Positions 9,176-18,612 of a stretch of DNA of 64,000 bases are shown here, in pieces. The number at the start of each line of letters is the position of its first letter. The stretch's first letter is position 1. The stretch lies in the NCBI RefSeq assembly GCF_018588585.1, contig NZ_JAEUFG010000001.1, positions 310,001 to 374,000 of the forward strand, in the 5' to 3' direction. Under the pieces are notes generated by a model, which saw only the letters and a program-made list of their open reading frames with translations, had not been told where the DNA came from and did not search any database. Position numbers and translations under genes: made by a program. Origin of the DNA: Bacillus sp. SM2101. GTDB taxonomy: Bacteria; Bacillota; Bacilli; Bacillales; SM2101.

Positions 9176-9321
9176 GAGTCTCCCTCCCCAGTGTTGTTAG
9201 ATGTGCGTTAAATTTTCTTTGTATCATTATACTTGTTTCTCCTTGTAAATATGAAGCACCCTTGGTTTATGGAACACAATTTTATTCTATATCATACTAT
9301 GTGTAAGGGGAGGAGAATACA

Positions 9322-9576
9322 ATGAAGCTTTTTCAACACGTGATTAATCAAAAAATAAAACATATGACCGTTAAAGATTTACTTAATTATAGTAAACAAT
9401 ATGACATTAAAATATCGAAGGAACAGGCAAGGCAAATTACAGAGCTTATACAAAAGAGAGATGTAGATATTTTTGAAGATAAAGAGCGAAAAAAACTCAT
9501 TAAGGAAGTTGCCAAAATTACAAACCCAACTGTAGCTAAGAAAATCAATTCTTTTTTCACTAAATTTATTCAATAA
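9322..9576 (+). CDS. yqfT: DUF2624 family small protein (YqfT)
   Basis: An 84-residue, lysine-rich, all-helical protein (MKLFQHVINQKIKHMTVKDLL at the start, repeated KKINSFFTKF pattern at the end) of the DUF2624 family, which is confined to Bacillaceae and uncharacterised. The ribosome binding site is GGGGAGGAG. It is in the conserved place between yqfU and nfo and has its own terminator. Confidence 0.82.
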   Translation: MKLFQHVINQKIKHMTVKDLLNYSKQYDIKISKEQARQITELIQKRDVDIFEDKERKKLIKEVAKITNPTVAKKINSFFTKFIQ

Positions 9577-9578
9577 AA

Positions 9579-9612
9579 GGCTGTCTAATATAAGTTAAGA
9601 CAGCCCTTTAAA
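9579..9612 (+). terminator. Terminator after yqfT
   Basis: GGCTGTCT and AGACAGCC form an 8-bp perfect stem two bases after the stop codon, followed by CTTTAAATGTTTT, a modest T tail. Confidence 0.7.
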
Positions 9613-9673
9613 TGTTTTGACACAGATCTGTAGGTACATAAATCCTTGTCATTATGATGACGTAGTGATTAAG

Positions 9674-10567
9674 CTAACCAGCCAAAATTTTTGTTAGTAA
9701 ATTTGGATTATATTCTTTTTGATTTAACATTTCTATTTCAAATTTATAAGGCGGCTTTTTATTTTTCTTGTCTTCCCCAACATATGGAGTTTCTAAGATT
9801 TTAGGTATATCTGAAAGCTGCGGATGATGAACAATATAGCTAAGAGCATCATATCCAATATGTCCAAACCCAATGTTTTCATGTCTGTCTTTATGAGAAT
9901 TAGTTGGATTTTTACTGTCATTAATATGTAATACTTTTAGACGGTCAAGTCCGATCACTTGATCGAAATGTTGAAGCACACCATCAAAATCATTCACAAT
10001 ATCATAGCCAGCATCATGAGTGTGACATGTGTCAAAGCATACAGATAACTTCTCGTTAAGCGTGACACCTTCGATAATTTGAGCAAGCTCTTCAAAAGTT
10101 CTACCACATTCTGAACCTTTACCTGCCATCGTTTCCAAAGCAATTTGGACATTTTGCTCGGGCGTTAAAACTTCGTTTAAACCTTCAATAATTTTGTTAA
10201 TTCCTGCCTCTACTCCTGCTCCCACATGTGCACCAGGATGAAGAACAATTTGTCTTGCACCTAAAGCTTCAGTTCTTTCAATTTCTGATCGTAAAAAATT
10301 GACGCCTAATTCAAACGTTTCTGGTTTTGTCGTATTACCGATATTAATAATATACGGGGCATGAACAACTATATCTTCAATACCATGTTCTCTCATATGA
10401 ACATGGCCAGCCTCAATATTTAATTCTTCAATTTTTTTTCTTCGCGTATTTTGTGGAGCACCAGTATAAATCATAAAAGTATTTGCACCGTATCCCACGG
10501 CTTCTTCACTAGCTCCAAGCAACATTTTCTTTCCACTCATAGAGACATGGGAACCTATTTTTAACAT
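9674..10567 (-). CDS. nfo: Deoxyribonuclease IV (apurinic/apyrimidinic endonuclease)
   Basis: A 297-residue TIM-barrel AP endonuclease, the usual length for Bacillus Nfo. Zinc ligands are in place in the motifs [42 protein letters not shown] and DRHENIGFG. It cleaves the phosphodiester bond 5' of abasic sites during base excision repair. The ATG at 10567 is chosen because GGGAG sits 9 nt before it; another ATG nine bases upstream touches that site. The gene follows cshB by about 40 nt on the same strand and is probably co-transcribed with it. Confidence 0.96.
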   Translation of the reverse strand: MLKIGSHVSMSGKKMLLGASEEAVGYGANTFMIYTGAPQNTRRKKIEELNIEAGHVHMREHGIEDIVVHAPYIINIGNTTKPETFELGVNFLRSEIERTEALGARQIVLHPGAHVGAGVEAGINKIIEGLNEVLTPEQNVQIALETMAGKGSECGRTFEELAQIIEGVTLNEKLSVCFDTCHTHDAGYDIVNDFDGVLQHFDQVIGLDRLKVLHINDSKNPTNSHKDRHENIGFGHIGYDALSYIVHHPQLSDIPKILETPYVGEDKKNKKPPYKFEIEMLNQKEYNPNLLTKILAG

Positions 10568-10607
10568 ACCATTCATCTCCCTTAAAATAATATCGTCATA
10601 GGTTTGA

Positions 10608-11921
10608 TCACTTAGTTCTCTTGTTTATACGTCGTTGACGCTTCTTGTATTGTTCCATATCGTTTTTCATTTTCTTTTTGTAACCAGGCTTTACTTTAGA
10701 AGGTTTACGGACAATTTTTTTAGCTTCAAGATCAAGCTCATTCAATTGTTTTTTACGCTTATTACGTTTATCTCTAGCTCCTAGTTCAACCCATTCGTTA
10801 TTACGAAGATCCTGTTGTTTAAATGTAATTCCCATCTTTTCTAATTTTACTATTGCATCCTCATCTGATGGGTCATACAATGTAGCTGCAATCCCAGAAT
10901 AACCAGCTCGCGCAGTCCTCCCTACTCGGTGAACATAAAAATCTAGATCAGAAGGTATTTCAAAATTAATGACGTGACTAACCCCTTCAATATCAATACC
11001 TCTAGCTGCTAAGTCTGTTGCTACAACATATTGAAAGTCTAAGTCCTTAATTTGCTTCATCATTTTTTTCCGATCACGTGGTGATAAGTCCCCGTGAAGT
11101 CTACCGACTTTTAAACCCTTTTTAATTAATGAGTCTGCAACTTCATCTGCCTTCACTTTAGTATTGGTAAAGACAATTGCTAAATATGGATTATACTTCA
11201 ACAAGATATCATGTAAAATTTGAACTTTGTCCCGATGACGTGATGGGATCAAAATTTGCTCAACACTCGTAACAGTTACTTGATTAGGAGCTACATGCGA
11301 ATATTTTGGGTTGTCCATATATTTACGCAAAAACTGCTTTAATTTTTCTGGTATTGTAGCAGAAAAAACTAATATCTGTAATTTTTCTGCCATCCTAGCT
11401 GCAATTTGATCTACTTCATTAATGAACCCCATATCAAGCATTAAATCTGCTTCATCGACGACTAATGAATTAGAAGTATATACATGCAGCGCCTGTTCCT
11501 TTATTAAATCCAGTATTCTTCCTGGTGTTCCTACAACGATGTGTGGTTGTACCTTTAGCTTTTCAAGCGTACGTTGTTTATCTGTCCCACCCACATAACA
11601 TCGTGCCGTTATTTGTTCGCTTCCATCATAAAATTGTGTGACCTTTAATACTTCCTGATAAATTTGATTAGCTAATTCACGCGTCGGTGCTGTAATAACC
11701 GCTTGTACTTCTTGTTTTGCAGGGTCTATATTGTTAATAACCGGCAACAAGTAAGCATGTGTTTTACCTGTTCCTGTTTGTGATTGACCTATTACACTTT
11801 CACCTTTTAAAATCGAGGGAATCAAACGCTCTTGTATGTCAGTAGGTTTATAAAATTGCAAGCTATCAATCGCTTTGATTATAAAAGGCTCTAATCCAAA
11901 TCGTTCAAATTGTGAGTTCAT
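10608..11921 (-). CDS. cshB: DEAD-box RNA helicase CshB
   Basis: A 437-residue two-domain helicase. In order it shows the Q motif region, motif I SQTGTGKT, Ia PTRELA, Ib [41 protein letters not shown] and [12 protein letters not shown]. The tail from about residue 375 is strongly basic ([25 protein letters not shown]) and probably binds RNA. Length and tail match CshB (YqfR) of B. subtilis, a cold-associated helicase acting on RNA. It is first in a likely cshB-nfo unit. Confidence 0.92.
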   Translation of the reverse strand: MNSQFERFGLEPFIIKAIDSLQFYKPTDIQERLIPSILKGESVIGQSQTGTGKTHAYLLPVINNIDPAKQEVQAVITAPTRELANQIYQEVLKVTQFYDGSEQITARCYVGGTDKQRTLEKLKVQPHIVVGTPGRILDLIKEQALHVYTSNSLVVDEADLMLDMGFINEVDQIAARMAEKLQILVFSATIPEKLKQFLRKYMDNPKYSHVAPNQVTVTSVEQILIPSRHRDKVQILHDILLKYNPYLAIVFTNTKVKADEVADSLIKKGLKVGRLHGDLSPRDRKKMMKQIKDLDFQYVVATDLAARGIDIEGVSHVINFEIPSDLDFYVHRVGRTARAGYSGIAATLYDPSDEDAIVKLEKMGITFKQQDLRNNEWVELGARDKRNKRKKQLNELDLEAKKIVRKPSKVKPGYKKKMKNDMEQYKKRQRRINKRTK

Positions 11922-12923
11922 CGTATCTATACTCCTTATGAAACTATCCCAAATGAATTGTAAATCCCTCTGGAATACTCAATATAATTTCTACTATCCA
12001 AAACATATCATCATTAGATTATAATGGATTTTATAAGAAAAGTGCAAGCTTGTCAGCAATTCACTTAAGCGATCGGGCTTTATTGAATACTGCTAATGCT
12101 TTTAGAAAGGCAAAGTTAAACCGCGTCACACTAGAATGTATAGCACCATATTTATTAAGTATAGGCTGTTTTCATACTAAAAAATAAAGGGCATTTTTTC
12201 TTCTACGACGACTGTTGAATAAAACAGCGTAGTTATTTTCAAAGTTTACGAATAGAGCCTACATTAAAATATAATTCCAGATGCTAAATGTAAACTATGT
12301 TAACAGTAATAGAGATACAAAAATCAACCTAAGACTCAATCAAGTACTTATTTTGTTGAAGTATAGAACGATTAGTTACACCTCAAAGACACTTAAAATA
12401 ACAACAAAGTGTTATTCATGCAATCCTTTGAAAACCATATAAACACCTTCCTAATCAGTTTAACATTATTCCCTTTTCTGATAAAAGTTTTGTTTGGTTT
12501 AAGCACTACAATCTTATATCATCAAATTTCTATGCTATGTTTGCTTTTTACTATAGCTGTTTTCACAGTTTATTGTTTAATAAATAAACATAAATACAAC
12601 TAGATCAGGGTATCTTTACTTCAGTAAAACAATTATTTTTGAGGTAAACGTTATTTTTATTTATTAGTTAAGATACTATAGTAAGAAATTTATTCGAAAA
12701 GTACCTTTACTAACACTAGAGCTGCTAGGATGGGGTTATATTCCTCAGTCATCACCGTTTAAGATGGAATTATCCACTTGTACAAAAAATAACCGTTAAT
12801 AGGTAGAAAATGTCGATCTAAACATAAGTTTTTCAGAAAACAGGCTACAACCCCACAACATAACAACTTGATCCCACATAAAATAATCTATAATTACTAG
12901 CACAATGGACAAATGAAAGGAGA
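11922..12923. other. 1-kb region without a recognised gene
   Basis: Between cshB and yqfQ there is no gene I can support. A TIR-type dispersed element lies at 12163-12260. A 64-codon GTG-started stretch at 12409-12603 would encode a hydrophobic two-helix peptide but has no ribosome binding site and no family I know. The rest is AT-rich with scattered stop codons on both strands. It is an obvious place to look for a small RNA or a decayed gene. Confidence 0.5.
12163..12260 (-). repeat. TIR-type dispersed element, short copy
   Basis: A 98-bp copy running from AGGCTGTTTTC to CGAATAGAGCCT. The two ends are inverted repeats of each other (AGGCTSTTTTC type). Read on the minus strand it opens AGGCTCTATTCGTAAACTTTG, matching the copy at 30161. 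The interior is shorter than in full copies. Confidence 0.8.
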
Positions 12924-12929
12924 ATGAAA

Positions 12930-13319
12930 TTGAATCACCAAAACTCTCTTAACCAAATGCTTTCTAACAGTCAATGGTTCCAAAATCCATTTTCTTCAAT
13001 CATGCATTCAAACAAAGGGTTAGATAATTATTTGTCAACGATGCTGCACTCACCAAATTCGTTAAAAGGCTTAATGAATCCAAAAGATTTCCAAAAATCA
13101 TTAAGCAGTGTTCAACAATGGTTTAAAACTGCCGAATCGGTAGCCCCAACGTTAAAGGAGCTGTCCCCTATCGCAAATAAAATTCCTTCTATGTTTAATA
13201 TGTTTAACGAACCATCAAACCAGACAAAAAATTCAATCCGTCCGAGAGACCTACCAAGAATAGCGAAATCTCCACCTGTTGATCGGAGTCGAGAATCAAA
13301 ACCAAAGCTCTATATTTAG
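12930..13319 (+). CDS. yqfQ: YqfQ/VrrA-like small protein
   Basis: A 129-residue, low-complexity, polar protein rich in Asn, Ser, Pro and Met (MNHQNSLNQMLSNSQWFQNP at the start). It has a middle segment KGLMNPKDFQKSLSSVQQWFKTAESVAPTLKELSPI and a basic, proline-rich tail, as in the YqfQ/VrrA family of Bacillus. No function is known. The TTG at 12930 is 7 nt behind AAAGGAG; an ATG six bases upstream is too close to that site to be preferred. It stands upstream of ispH as in B. subtilis. Confidence 0.7.
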   Translation: MNHQNSLNQMLSNSQWFQNPFSSIMHSNKGLDNYLSTMLHSPNSLKGLMNPKDFQKSLSSVQQWFKTAESVAPTLKELSPIANKIPSMFNMFNEPSNQTKNSIRPRDLPRIAKSPPVDRSRESKPKLYI

Positions 13320-13462
13320 CTCATAACTTTAATTCTTATCTCCACTTCGCTATAATAAAGAGAAATAAGAAAAGCATAACAACTTTTTACCACCCACAGC
13401 TAATGTGAGACATTTCATAGATGCTTGACAAGTCCATGAAGAAAACTTTTCTTATTTTTTGT

Positions 13463-13613
13463 AAGCTCTTTTCGTAAATTTTATTACTTTTTACAAATTA
13501 CTACATCATATGAGGGTTTTCTGCCATGTTTTATATAAGGGAATACGAAACCCTAGTTTTTTATGTGTTTGTTTCATCATACGAATAATATCAATCAATG
13601 CGAAAAAAGCTTA
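13463..13613 (+). repeat. TIR-type dispersed element between yqfQ and ispH
   Basis: A 150-bp copy starting AAGCTCTTTTCGTAAATTTTATTACTTTTT (shown in part) and ending ATCAATGCGAAAAAAGCTT. The ends are inverted complements, and the order of interior motifs matches the copy at 30161. It occupies most of the 378-base yqfQ-ispH gap. Confidence 0.8.
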
Positions 13614-13697
13614 TTTCATCCGATGAACAAATGATTGTTAGGCATTTACTAATATAGATAAAAAATTCTCATTTAGGGATAAATGGAGGAGATTCGA

Positions 13698-14645
13698 ATG
13701 GAAGTAGTCAAAATTAATCCTAGAGGTTATTGTTATGGTGTTGTAGATGCCATGGTAATTGCTAGAAATGCAGCTCTAGATAAAACCTTACCAAGACCAA
13801 TATACATTTTAGGAATGATTGTTCATAATAAACATGTAACTGATGCATTTGAAGAAGACGGGATCATCACTTTAGATGGAGAAAACAGACTTGATATTTT
13901 AAGCAAAGTAGATAATGGTACGGTTATCTTTACCGCTCATGGCGTTTCACCTGAAGTAATAAAACTTGCAAAAGAAAAGGGGCTTGTGACAATTGATGCA
14001 ACATGCCCAGACGTAACAATAACTCACGACTTAATAAGAGCTAAAGAAAGTGAAGGCTATGACATCATCTATATAGGGAAGAAAGGACATCCTGAACCCG
14101 AAGGAGCTATTGGTGTTGCTCCTCAAGCTGTTCACCTCGTAGCGAACGAAGAAGATGTGCAAAACCTTTCTTTAAATAACGAAAAAATTATTGTCACAAA
14201 TCAAACGACGATGAGTCAATGGGATGTTGGCCATATTATGGAACAAGTAAAGGAAAAATACCCACAGGTAGAATTTCATAAAGAGATTTGTTTAGCTACA
14301 CAGGTTCGACAAGAAGCAGTTGCAGATCAAGCAGGACAGGCAGATGTTACTATCGTTGTAGGTGATCCAAAGAGTAACAATTCTAATAGGTTAGCACAGG
14401 TTTCCATGGAAATAGCAGGAACAAAGGCTTACCGTGTCGCGGATGTGACTGACATAAATATCGATTGGATTAAAGATGCGAACAAAGTAGCAGTTACTGC
14501 AGGTGCATCGACACCAACACCTATAACGAAAGAAGTTATTGCATTTTTAGAAAACTTTAATAGCTCAGATGAATCAACATGGACGAGAGAAAGAAAAGTG
14601 CCATTGCACAAAATATTACCTAAAGTAAAAACTTCCAAAAATTAA
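13698..14645 (+). CDS. ispH: 4-hydroxy-3-methylbut-2-enyl diphosphate reductase
   Basis: A 315-residue IspH/LytB. It converts HMBPP to IPP and DMAPP in the last step of the MEP pathway. The three cluster cysteines are visible: Cys12 in RGYCYGV, one in TCPDVT and one in ICLATQVRQ. The substrate-binding HNK and HGV motifs ([15 protein letters not shown]) and the TNQTTMS segment are also present. The ATG at 13698 is placed correctly behind GGAGGAG; an ATG at 13683 would put that site inside the gene. It is monocistronic, with a strong terminator. Confidence 0.97.
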   Translation: MEVVKINPRGYCYGVVDAMVIARNAALDKTLPRPIYILGMIVHNKHVTDAFEEDGIITLDGENRLDILSKVDNGTVIFTAHGVSPEVIKLAKEKGLVTIDATCPDVTITHDLIRAKESEGYDIIYIGKKGHPEPEGAIGVAPQAVHLVANEEDVQNLSLNNEKIIVTNQTTMSQWDVGHIMEQVKEKYPQVEFHKEICLATQVRQEAVADQAGQADVTIVVGDPKSNNSNRLAQVSMEIAGTKAYRVADVTDINIDWIKDANKVAVTAGASTPTPITKEVIAFLENFNSSDESTWTRERKVPLHKILPKVKTSKN

Positions 14646-14680
14646 GAACGTTCATTTTATATAACCGACAAAATACATTA

Positions 14681-14716
14681 ATGGGACTAAATAAATTACT
14701 ATTTAGTCCCATTTTA
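14681..14716 (+). terminator. Bidirectional terminator between ispH and yqfO
   Basis: ATGGGACTAAATA and TATTTAGTCCCAT form a 13-bp perfect stem with a 6-nt loop and a TTTTA tail on the plus strand. The genes on either side are convergent, so it can stop both transcripts. Confidence 0.9.
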
Positions 14717-14790
14717 TAGTTAGCCTTTTTATGTAAACTCTGTACAATTCTTCATCCCTATGTATCATTATTATTGGATACTATACTTTT

Positions 14791-15909
14791 TTACATAAAT
14801 GTAAAAGGGTCTGTATTTATTTCAGAAGCAATAATATTCACTTTAAAGTTTTTAGAGGCAACTTGCTTACGCATCATTTCTACAACACCCTTTTTCATCA
14901 CTTTTTCGACGTTATGACCTGGATCCACAATATTTAACCCAGCCTGCATTGCATCATGGGCAACATGATAATATATATCACCAGATACATATACATCTGC
15001 ACCTCTCATCTTTGCTTGGCTAATATATTTATTACCGTCTCCTCCCAAGACAGCAACTTTCTTAACCTTGTCTTGTAAATTACCCACTACTCTTAAACCT
15101 TCCACATCTAATTTGCTCTTTACAAAAGCTGCAAAATCTCCAAGTGTGAGCTCACTTTGTAAGTAACCTATCCTACCTAACCCTTTCATTTCTCCCTTAT
15201 TATCAAGGGGATAAATGTCAAAGGCTACTTCTTCATAAGGGTGTGCCTTAAACATTGCAGATAGTACTTTTTTTTCTAGGTTTTCTGGGAAAACCGTTTC
15301 TATCCGCTGTTCTTTTACTGTTTCCAGTTTTCCAGCTGTTCCTATATAAGGGTTAGCATTTTCCTTAGGTAGAAATGTGCCTACACCTTCTGAACTGAAG
15401 GTACAGTGACTATAATTACCGATAAATCCAGCGCCGGCATTGCCGATTGCCTCTTTAATTTGATCAGCATGGGCCTCTGGGACGGTTACAACTAATTTTT
15501 TTAAATTCAACTCAAAAGTAGGAACTAACACTTCTACTTTTGTAAGCTCAAGTGCTTTAGCTAATAAATCATTTACCCCACCTTGTGCAACATCTAAATT
15601 TGTGTGAGCAGCATAGATGGTAATATTATTTTTTATACATTTTTCGATAACCCTTCCATCAGGTCGATCGGTAACGATATTTTTTAATGGTCTAAAAATG
15701 AGTGGGTGGTGAGCAATAATTAAATCAACACTATTTTCTATCGCTTCATCGATAACTGTTTCTAAAACATCTAATGCAACCATTACATGACGAATAGGCT
15801 TATTCAATGTCCCTATTTGAAGCCCAATTTTGTCACCCTCCATTGCAAGATGCTTAGGAGAAAACTGCTCAAATAATTGAATAACTTCAAATCCATTTGG
15901 TGTTTTCAT
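14791..15909 (-). CDS. yqfO: Nif3-like dinuclear metal centre protein (YqfO)
   Basis: A 372-residue Nif3/DUF34 family protein. Metal-binding motifs are split between the N-terminal part (IAHHPLIF, AAHTNLD) and the C-terminal part (GDGNKYI, DVYVSGDIYYH, VDPGHNVEK). Between them is the PII-like insertion (about residues 125-230, with KLVVTVPEAHADQIKEAIG) typical of Gram-positive members. The fold is well known but the biochemical role is not settled. Its start overlaps the trmK stop by 4 nt, so the two are translationally coupled. Confidence 0.92.
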   Translation of the reverse strand: MKTPNGFEVIQLFEQFSPKHLAMEGDKIGLQIGTLNKPIRHVMVALDVLETVIDEAIENSVDLIIAHHPLIFRPLKNIVTDRPDGRVIEKCIKNNITIYAAHTNLDVAQGGVNDLLAKALELTKVEVLVPTFELNLKKLVVTVPEAHADQIKEAIGNAGAGFIGNYSHCTFSSEGVGTFLPKENANPYIGTAGKLETVKEQRIETVFPENLEKKVLSAMFKAHPYEEVAFDIYPLDNKGEMKGLGRIGYLQSELTLGDFAAFVKSKLDVEGLRVVGNLQDKVKKVAVLGGDGNKYISQAKMRGADVYVSGDIYYHVAHDAMQAGLNIVDPGHNVEKVMKKGVVEMMRKQVASKNFKVNIIASEINTDPFTFM

Positions 15910-16613
15910 GTTAAAGCCTCCGTTACTAATGTAATTTTTTGTTCAAGTTCCTTTTTCTTACTTAGATTATCGTAGGAGTGAGAAGCATGATCTAATTTTG
16001 CTAAAATCATTCGCCAATGCTTTAATTCATTTGTCCATTTTCGCTTGAATGAATCATTATTCTCCTTTACTAAAAATGGACCTACGAGTAGACCCTTTTC
16101 AATGTCCTCTTCATAAGGCTCATACGGTGCTCCTCTTTCAGCTACTAAAATTTCATATATTTTCTCATCTTCCTCTAAAATGGTTTCAGCAATTAACTCC
16201 CACCCATTTAAAATAAACCATTGTCTTACATGCTTTGCTCCCACATTAGGTTGTAGAATTAACCGCTTGACCCCAGAGAGCTTTTCTTTGCCTGTTTCTA
16301 GAATGTCACGGATTAGCAGTCCACCCATTCCTGCAATGGTTATACAATCGACTTCTCCTCGTTCGATTACTGACAAGCCATCACCTTTTCTTACATCTAT
16401 CACATTATTTAAATGACAAGAGGTCACTTGGTCATTTGCAGATTGAAACGGTCCTTCAGTTATCTCTCCTGCAATTGCAAAAGTTATCTTTTTTTGTAAA
16501 AAAGCATAGCAAGGTAAATATGCGTGATCTGATCCAATATCAGCTAGCTTTGATCCCATTGGAATGTACTTTGCTACAGCTTCTAATCTTTTGGACAGCT
16601 TTAATTCGTTCAT
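15906..16613 (-). CDS. trmK: tRNA (adenine(22)-N1)-methyltransferase
   Basis: A 235-residue class I SAM methyltransferase. The SAM-binding loop is LADIGSDHAYLP (residues about 23-34), and the catalytic region has ITIAGMGGLLIRDIL and LILQPN. The C-terminal third is a helical coiled-coil-like extension (KRKWTNELKHWRMILAKLD), as in TrmK of B. subtilis. It methylates A22 in the D-arm region of certain tRNAs. It is first in the trmK-yqfO pair; the pairing is conserved throughout the Firmicutes. Confidence 0.93.
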   Translation of the reverse strand: MNELKLSKRLEAVAKYIPMGSKLADIGSDHAYLPCYAFLQKKITFAIAGEITEGPFQSANDQVTSCHLNNVIDVRKGDGLSVIERGEVDCITIAGMGGLLIRDILETGKEKLSGVKRLILQPNVGAKHVRQWFILNGWELIAETILEEDEKIYEILVAERGAPYEPYEEDIEKGLLVGPFLVKENNDSFKRKWTNELKHWRMILAKLDHASHSYDNLSKKKELEQKITLVTEALT

Positions 16614-16663
16614 CTTTTCACCACTATCTTTATTTTGTATTCGATTATGAATGATCTAAATGA

Positions 16664-16691
16664 AAAAGTCCATTACCGAAGTATGGACTTT
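16664..16691 (-). terminator. Terminator of cccA
   Basis: AGTCCAT and ATGGACT form a 7-bp stem with a 9-nt loop. On the minus strand it is followed by TTTTTCA. It lies between cccA and the trmK start. Confidence 0.75.
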
Positions 16692-16712
16692 GCATCATGT
16701 ATAAGGTTTAGC

Positions 16713-17066
16713 CTATTTTAATGTTGTTAGCCATTCAGCCATTGCATCCAATTGATCAGCTGGAACTAATCCTCCTGGCATTGTGCCTTTTCCGTTTGCT
16801 AAAATATCTTTAATTTGATCCAAATCTAACTTGTCACCAACACCTAGAAGCGCTGGACCAGCTACGCCTTCATAATTTCCACCATGACAGCCAATACAGC
16901 TCCCATTATAAATTTCTTCTGGAGATTGTACGACTTCTTCTTGTGGTTCCTCTTCACCTAGTGCAATCTTTTCAGCGTCTCCTAAACCTTTGAAAGAAAG
17001 GAATAACATAAGACCAATACCTAAAACCGCGATTAGTGCATAAGGCACTAGTGGATTTCTGTTCAT
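16713..17066 (-). CDS. cccA: Cytochrome c-550, membrane-anchored
   Basis: A 117-residue c-type cytochrome. One N-terminal membrane anchor (residues about 8-26) is followed by an acidic linker (GEEEPQEEVVQ). The mono-haem domain has CIGCH at residues 57-61 and the axial methionine in GTMPGGLV. It carries electrons on the outer face of the membrane. The ATG follows AAGGGGG. In B. subtilis cccA is likewise close to rpoD; here an acyl-CoA dehydrogenase gene stands between them. Confidence 0.93.
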   Translation of the reverse strand: MNRNPLVPYALIAVLGIGLMLFLSFKGLGDAEKIALGEEEPQEEVVQSPEEIYNGSCIGCHGGNYEGVAGPALLGVGDKLDLDQIKDILANGKGTMPGGLVPADQLDAMAEWLTTLK

Positions 17067-17124
17067 TTCATTTACCCCCTTATGTAAAAAATGAAGTCAA
17101 GTAGTAATTATATTTTACAAACAA

Positions 17125-17153
17125 CTTCTATTTTACTTTAAAATAAATAGAAG
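17125..17153 (-). terminator. Possible terminator of the acyl-CoA dehydrogenase gene
   Basis: CTTCTATTT and AAATAGAAG make a 9-bp stem with an 11-nt AT loop about 95 nt after the stop codon. The minus-strand tail TTGTTTGT is only moderately T-rich. Confidence 0.45.
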
Positions 17154-17245
17154 GAAAAGTCCTAATTCAAAGTTCTTATACATTTTGAAATTTTATTACG
17201 AAAATATACACATATTATTGATTAAAACATAAGGGGTTATACGAG

Positions 17246-18385
17246 TTAACAACCAATTTGTCTTGCAATGACTAATCTTTGAATTTCTGAAGTGCCTTCA
17301 CCAATTTCTAACAGCTTAGCATCTCTCATCAAACGTTCAACTTGATACTCTTTCATGTACCCGTAGCCACCATGAATTTGTACAGCTTGACTTGTAACTT
17401 CCATACATATTTCAGAAGCATATAGCTTACACATAGCGGCCTCTTTCGTAAATGATTTTTTATGGTCTTTCAGCCACGCGGCTTTGTATACCATATTTCT
17501 AGCAAGCTCAATCTTTAAGGCCATATCAGCAAGCTTAAATTGAATGGCCGACATTTTTGAGAGGGGTTTACCGAACTGAACTCTTTCATTTGCATATGCA
17601 TGTGCCTTTTCAAATGCTGCTTGCGCAATTCCTACTGCCATAGCACCAATACCAATTCTTCCTCCATCTAGCGTGATTAAAAACTGTTTTAAGCCATTTC
17701 CTCTTGTTCCTAAAATGTTTTCTTTTGGAACCCTTACATTACTTAATACAAGTTCTGTAGTATTTGACGCATTTAACCCCATTTTTTCATAATTATCAAT
17801 GATTGAAAAGCCTTCCACATTTGTTGGAACTATTATGGAGCTTATTTCTTTTTCATCCCCATTTCTACTTGTAACTGCAGTTAATGCTAAGAATTTAGCA
17901 AAGCTAGCATTAGTTATAAAACACTTATTACCGTTAATCACAAAATCTTCACCATCTTCTACCGCCTCAGTCATCGTTCCACCAGCATCAGATCCAGCAT
18001 TTGGCTCAGTTAGCCCAAATGCCCCTAACGATTCACCATTACATATAGGAGCCAAGTACAGTTCCTTCTGTTCATCAGAACCAAATAAATTAATAGGTGC
18101 CCCACCTAAAGAAATATGTGCTGAATAGGTTATTCCTGTAGAGGCACATGCTTTACTTAATTCCTCAACTACGATTGCAAAACTAATTGTATCTGCACCT
18201 GCACCCCCATATTCTTCTGGAAATGGAAGACCCATTAATCCTAGCTTTGCCAATTTGTTAAATATCTCTCGAGGAAACATTTTATTTTTATCACGTTGAA
18301 TTGCTCCTGGAGCAACTTCCTCCTGAGCGAATTCTTTTATGGTTTTTTGCAAAACTTGTTGTTCCATTGTTAAGTCAAAATTCAT
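17246..18385 (-). CDS. Acyl-CoA dehydrogenase
   Basis: A 379-residue flavoprotein of the acyl-CoA dehydrogenase family. It has FGLTEPNAGSDAGG (FAD/substrate loop), the ITNASFAKF segment, and the C-terminal VQIHGGYGYMKEYQVERLMRDAK region followed by the IGEGTSEIQR signature. The catalytic-base position is compatible with a short-chain type, but the substrate cannot be told from sequence. The ATG at 18385 follows AGAGGAG. It stands alone between cccA and rpoD with no fatty-acid genes nearby. I do not remember such a gene at this place in B. subtilis, so it may be a lineage-specific insertion. Confidence 0.9.
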   Translation of the reverse strand: MNFDLTMEQQVLQKTIKEFAQEEVAPGAIQRDKNKMFPREIFNKLAKLGLMGLPFPEEYGGAGADTISFAIVVEELSKACASTGITYSAHISLGGAPINLFGSDEQKELYLAPICNGESLGAFGLTEPNAGSDAGGTMTEAVEDGEDFVINGNKCFITNASFAKFLALTAVTSRNGDEKEISSIIVPTNVEGFSIIDNYEKMGLNASNTTELVLSNVRVPKENILGTRGNGLKQFLITLDGGRIGIGAMAVGIAQAAFEKAHAYANERVQFGKPLSKMSAIQFKLADMALKIELARNMVYKAAWLKDHKKSFTKEAAMCKLYASEICMEVTSQAVQIHGGYGYMKEYQVERLMRDAKLLEIGEGTSEIQRLVIARQIGC

Positions 18386-18539
18386 ATATTTTCTCCTCTC
18401 AACAAAATGTATACGCTTACATTCCATTATAAGGTTAATTAATGAATTTTCTCAACATTTTAAAATATTTAAAAACTTATTTCTATAACCATTTGCAAAA
18501 CACCTAACAATTCAGTACAATAAATTACAAGAAATGTTA

Positions 18540-18584
18540 TAAAAAAAAATAGTTCACTCCAACTTTTTAGTTGAAGTAAACTAT
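18540..18584 (-). terminator. Terminator of rpoD
   Basis: ATAGTTCACTCCAACT and AGTTGAAGTAAACTAT pair over 16 positions with a few mismatches and a short T loop. On the minus strand a run of nine T follows. It lies 28 nt after the rpoD stop. Confidence 0.85.
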
Positions 18585-18612
18585 TGTGATGGAAAAATAA
18601 TCGAAGACAAGA

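Noticed and set aside
12409-12603. 64-codon hydrophobic open frame in the cshB-yqfQ gap
   Set aside because: GTG start without Shine-Dalgarno, AT-rich sequence gives hydrophobic codons by chance; kept only as a note on the gap.
16180-16416. Plus-strand open frame inside trmK
   Set aside because: Antisense shadow of a clear trmK coding sequence with no independent start signal or family match.
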